DNA of 64,000 nucleotides from Roseiarcus sp036513315. GTDB taxonomy: Bacteria; Pseudomonadota; Alphaproteobacteria; Rhizobiales; Beijerinckiaceae. The stretch's first letter is position 1. Each line of letters starts with the position of its first letter. The position numbers and the translations under genes were made by a program. Below are positions 62,779 through 64,000 of the stretch, piece after piece. The stretch is from NCBI GenBank assembly GCA_036513315.1, contig DATBZF010000031.1, forward strand, positions 62,001 to 126,000, in the 5' to 3' direction. The notes beneath the pieces were generated by a model. The model was not told the DNA's origin, searched no databases, and saw only the letters and a list, made by a program, of their open reading frames with translations.

Positions 62779-64000
62779 TCACTCGCCGTAGGGAACCCAG
62801 ATATTCTTGACCTGCGTCGCCCGCCGCAGGAACTCTCGCCCCTGGGCCTCAGCGGACAGCCAGTCGCGCGCATGGCCGCTATCCGTCCAGGTCGCCTTTA
62901 AATTGCTGATGGAAGCCGCTTCGACCATTTTGGCGCCCTCCGCCGAGCCGCAATACCACAGCGCATCGACGCCCTCATGCTCGGCCAGCACTTTGGCCAG
63001 CCCATCCCGCTCGCCCGTCACGATATTGACGACGCCTGCCGGTACGTCGCTGGTGTCGAGCACCTGATAGAGATCGGTCGCGGCGAGCGGATGGATCGGC
63101 GATGGCGCGACGATCACGCGATTGCCCATCGCGATCGCCGGCATGACCAGCGAGACCAACGCCAGCAGCGGCGCTTCATCGGGGCAAGCGATCCCCATGA
63201 TTCCCCAGGGCTCGTTCATCGCCAGCGTGACATGGCGCGAGCGCGTCGCGTGGACGGCGCCGTCATATTTGTCGGCGAAGCCCGCATAGAAAAACGTCCG
63301 GCCAATGGCGGCGTCGACTTCGGCCTGCGCTTTGGCGGCGGAAGCCCCGGTCATCGCGACGAGCCGCGCCGTAAATTCGGCGGCGCGAGCGTTGAGGTTT
63401 TCCGCGAGATAGAACAAGACCTGCGCGCGATTGTGCCCGGTCGCCGCGCCCCACGAAGCCGCTTTGGCGGCCGCTTCAACGGCGTTGCGAATGTCCTTGC
63501 GATTGCCGAGGCCCGCCTGGCCGATGGAATGACCCCGCGCATTGAGGACGGAATAGGAATAGCCGGCGTCCGGCCGCGCCTGCTTGCCGCCGACATAGAT
63601 TTTGGCGGTGCGATCGATGTCGACGGGATCGTCGCTCGCCACCGCGCCATGGCCGGGCAGCGCCGACAGGGCCGCTGCGGACTTTTCTTTGCGTTCAGCT
63701 CTGCCCTTGGGTTTGTGGGTCGCGAGATATTCGCTCAGGCCTTCGCGGCCGCCTTCGCGGCCGAAGCCGCTTTCGCGATAGCCGCCAAAGCCTGCGGCGG
63801 CGTCGAACAGATTGGTCGAATTGATCCAGATGACGCCCGCCTTGATCTGGGCGGCGATTTCGAGCGAGCGGTTGATGTTCTCGGACCAGACTGAGGCGGC
63901 GAGCCCGTAGCGCGTGTTGTTGGCGAGCGCGACGGCCTCGTCCGGCGTGCGAAACGTCATCGCGACCAATACGGGACCGAAGATTTCGACCTCGGCCAGC
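62779..64000 (-). CDS. Aldehyde dehydrogenase-family protein with two ALDH modules, N-terminus missing
   Basis: The frame is open to the right edge (first visible residues LAEVEIFGPVLVAMTF), so the start lies outside. The visible part holds the end of a first ALDH domain (RYGLAASVWSENINRSLEIA, GYRESGFGREGGREGLSEYL) and, after a Lys/Ala linker, a second shorter module (AAKAASWGAATGHNRAQVLF, NEPWGIMGIACPDEAPLLAL, GNRVIVAPSPIHPLAATDLY, GVVNIVTGERDGLAKVLAEH). The second ends before the catalytic-Cys region and cannot be active alone. It oxidises an unidentified aldehyde with NAD(P). Confidence 0.85.
   Translation of the reverse strand, partial: LAEVEIFGPVLVAMTFRTPDEAVALANNTRYGLAASVWSENINRSLEIAAQIKAGVIWINSTNLFDAAAGFGGYRESGFGREGGREGLSEYLATHKPKGRAERKEKSAAALSALPGHGAVASDDPVDIDRTAKIYVGGKQARPDAGYSYSVLNARGHSIGQAGLGNRKDIRNAVEAAAKAASWGAATGHNRAQVLFYLAENLNARAAEFTARLVAMTGASAAKAQAEVDAAIGRTFFYAGFADKYDGAVHATRSRHVTLAMNEPWGIMGIACPDEAPLLALVSLVMPAIAMGNRVIVAPSPIHPLAATDLYQVLDTSDVPAGVVNIVTGERDGLAKVLAEHEGVDALWYCGSAEGAKMVEAASISNLKATWTDSGHARDWLSAEAQGREFLRRATQVKNIWVPYGE

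Overview
The window is GC-rich chromosomal DNA from an alphaproteobacterium, most likely of the Rhizobiales/Hyphomicrobiales. Three things point there: a rhizobial-type flagellar cluster with motB-motC-fliK, motE and fliM-fliN-fliG-flhB; frequent 4-bp ATGA/GTGA gene overlaps; and a tesB-glnK-amtB-ftsK-lolA-xth block. Genus cannot be fixed from the sequence. I saw no rRNA, tRNA or CRISPR array.

1-24.3 kb is a flagellar and motor cluster, mostly on the minus strand. fliF-fliH-motB-motC-fliK is one chain of 4-bp overlaps that runs off the left edge inside fliK. A plus-strand flagellin gene sits next to a convergent TPR/GT41 (O-GlcNAc-transferase-like) glycosyltransferase, which suggests flagellin glycosylation. 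Then come flgB-flgC-fliE-flgG-flgA-flgI-motE-flgH-fliL-fliP and, upstream of them, motA-fliM-fliN-fliG-flhB plus an unknown 151-aa gene. flgF-fliI and a membrane-anchored unknown with a PilP/GspC-like tail lie on the plus strand. Hook, filament-cap and FlhA/FliQ/FliR export genes are not in the window.

24.3-33.7 kb holds a membrane diguanylate cyclase with a degenerate I-site, a small J-domain-like protein, a glycosyltransferase, a ribose-type sugar ABC operon led by its own LacI regulator, a 0.9-kb sparse region with one small ORF, and a zinc-less MDR oxidoreductase. 34-41 kb holds an RND efflux pair with a readable promoter and ribosome-binding site, a FUSC-type membrane protein and a secreted lipase-like hydrolase.

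41.3-46.1 kb is sulfur-themed: metY-TSUP exporter, a divergent flavin reductase, and a YeiH-type exporter followed by a small Cys-rich protein. A near-identical 13-mer lies upstream of both transcription units, and a 43-bp-arm inverted repeat lies between them.

46.2-64 kb carries housekeeping genes: HNH nuclease, zincin, cNMP-domain protein, orphan OmpR-type regulator, exonuclease III, lolA, ftsK, amtB, glnK with a sigma-54-type promoter, tesB, and an aldehyde dehydrogenase cut by the right edge. Among them is an accessory patch at 49.1-54.8 kb with a DUF1800/DUF1501 secreted pair, a truncated GNAT gene, an MFS transporter and a small unknown.
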